Shown piece by piece: positions 6,594 to 6,731 of a stretch of DNA of 6,731 nt. The position numbers and the translations under genes are program-made. The stretch's first letter is position 1. The number at the start of each line of letters is the position of its first letter. This stretch comes from JANNFX01 sp031380225 (GTDB taxonomy: Bacteria; Pseudomonadota; Alphaproteobacteria; Rhizobiales; Hyphomicrobiaceae): NCBI GenBank assembly GCA_031380225.1, contig JANNFX010000192.1, forward strand, positions 1-6,731, written 5' to 3'. The notes beneath the pieces were generated by a model, which was given only the letters and a program-made list of their open reading frames with translations, ran no database searches and was not told the DNA's origin.

Positions 6594-6731
6594 ATGGGTA
6601 AGCCGACAGGATTTCTGGAACTCGAGCGCGAAGACCGCACGTATAAGCCGGTCGAAGAGCGGGTGAAGCATTGGCACGAGTTCGTCGTGCCGTTAGCTGA
6701 AACCGAGGTCAAAGCGCAGGCGTCGCGCTGC
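6594..6731 (+). CDS. gltD: Glutamate synthase small subunit, N-terminus only (C-terminus beyond window)
   Basis: Forty-six codons are present, open to the right edge. The start MGKPTGFLELEREDRTYKPV and the later ERVKHWHEFVVPL are the characteristic N-terminus of the beta subunit of NADPH-type GOGAT. That subunit carries FAD, takes electrons from NADPH and passes them through 4Fe-4S clusters to the FMN of GltB. The last codon of the window is Cys46, where the family has the first cysteine of its N-terminal iron-sulfur motif (C-x2-C-G-x-P). FAD and NADPH domains would lie beyond the window. The ATG at 6594 has AGG at 6583-6585, eight bases upstream. gltD normally follows gltB directly; here the start is 700 bases after the gltB stop, with the antiparallel toxin-antitoxin genes between. 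Confidence 0.93.
   Translation, partial: MGKPTGFLELEREDRTYKPVEERVKHWHEFVVPLAETEVKAQASRC

Noticed and set aside
1..6731. CRISPR arrays, tRNA or rRNA genes, insertion sequences
   Set aside because: No regularly spaced repeats, tRNA-like cloverleaf, rRNA sequence or transposase motifs were seen on either strand.

Overview
The window looks like chromosomal DNA of a GC-rich alphaproteobacterium. The evidence is the GltB and GltD protein sequences, a DUF2939 gene of the kind common in that class, and codons rich in G and C at third positions. The order cannot be fixed from the sequence; Hyphomicrobiales-like is only an impression.

Layout, left to right. (1) Positions 1-611, minus strand: the start of a membrane-anchored DUF2939 protein that runs off the left edge. 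(2) Positions 612-1204: a 593-base gap between divergent starts, where I can support no gene; it must hold promoters for both flanking genes. (3) Positions 1205-5893, plus strand: complete gltB, the 1562-residue large subunit of NADPH-type glutamate synthase (GOGAT). Its propeptide, glutaminase, FMN, iron-sulfur and GXGXG parts all appear intact. (4) Positions 5888-6509, minus strand: a two-gene type II toxin-antitoxin module, made of an AbrB/SpoVT-fold antitoxin (VapB type) and an overlapping PIN-domain toxin (VapC type). An imperfect inverted repeat upstream is the likely autoregulatory operator. (5) Positions 6594-6731, plus strand: the first 46 codons of gltD, the small GOGAT subunit, cut by the right edge at the first cysteine of its iron-sulfur motif.

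The notable point is the arrangement. gltB and gltD normally sit next to each other in one operon. Here an antiparallel vapBC cassette lies between them and leaves 700 bases between the gltB stop and the gltD start. The gltB and vapC stop codons share the 6-base palindrome TCATGA, so no intergenic space is left for a terminator. A gltB-to-gltD transcript would be antisense to the whole toxin-antitoxin module. The module's operator lies just ahead of gltD, so the toxin-antitoxin repressor could affect gltD expression. The sequence shows this layout; the regulatory consequences are inference.
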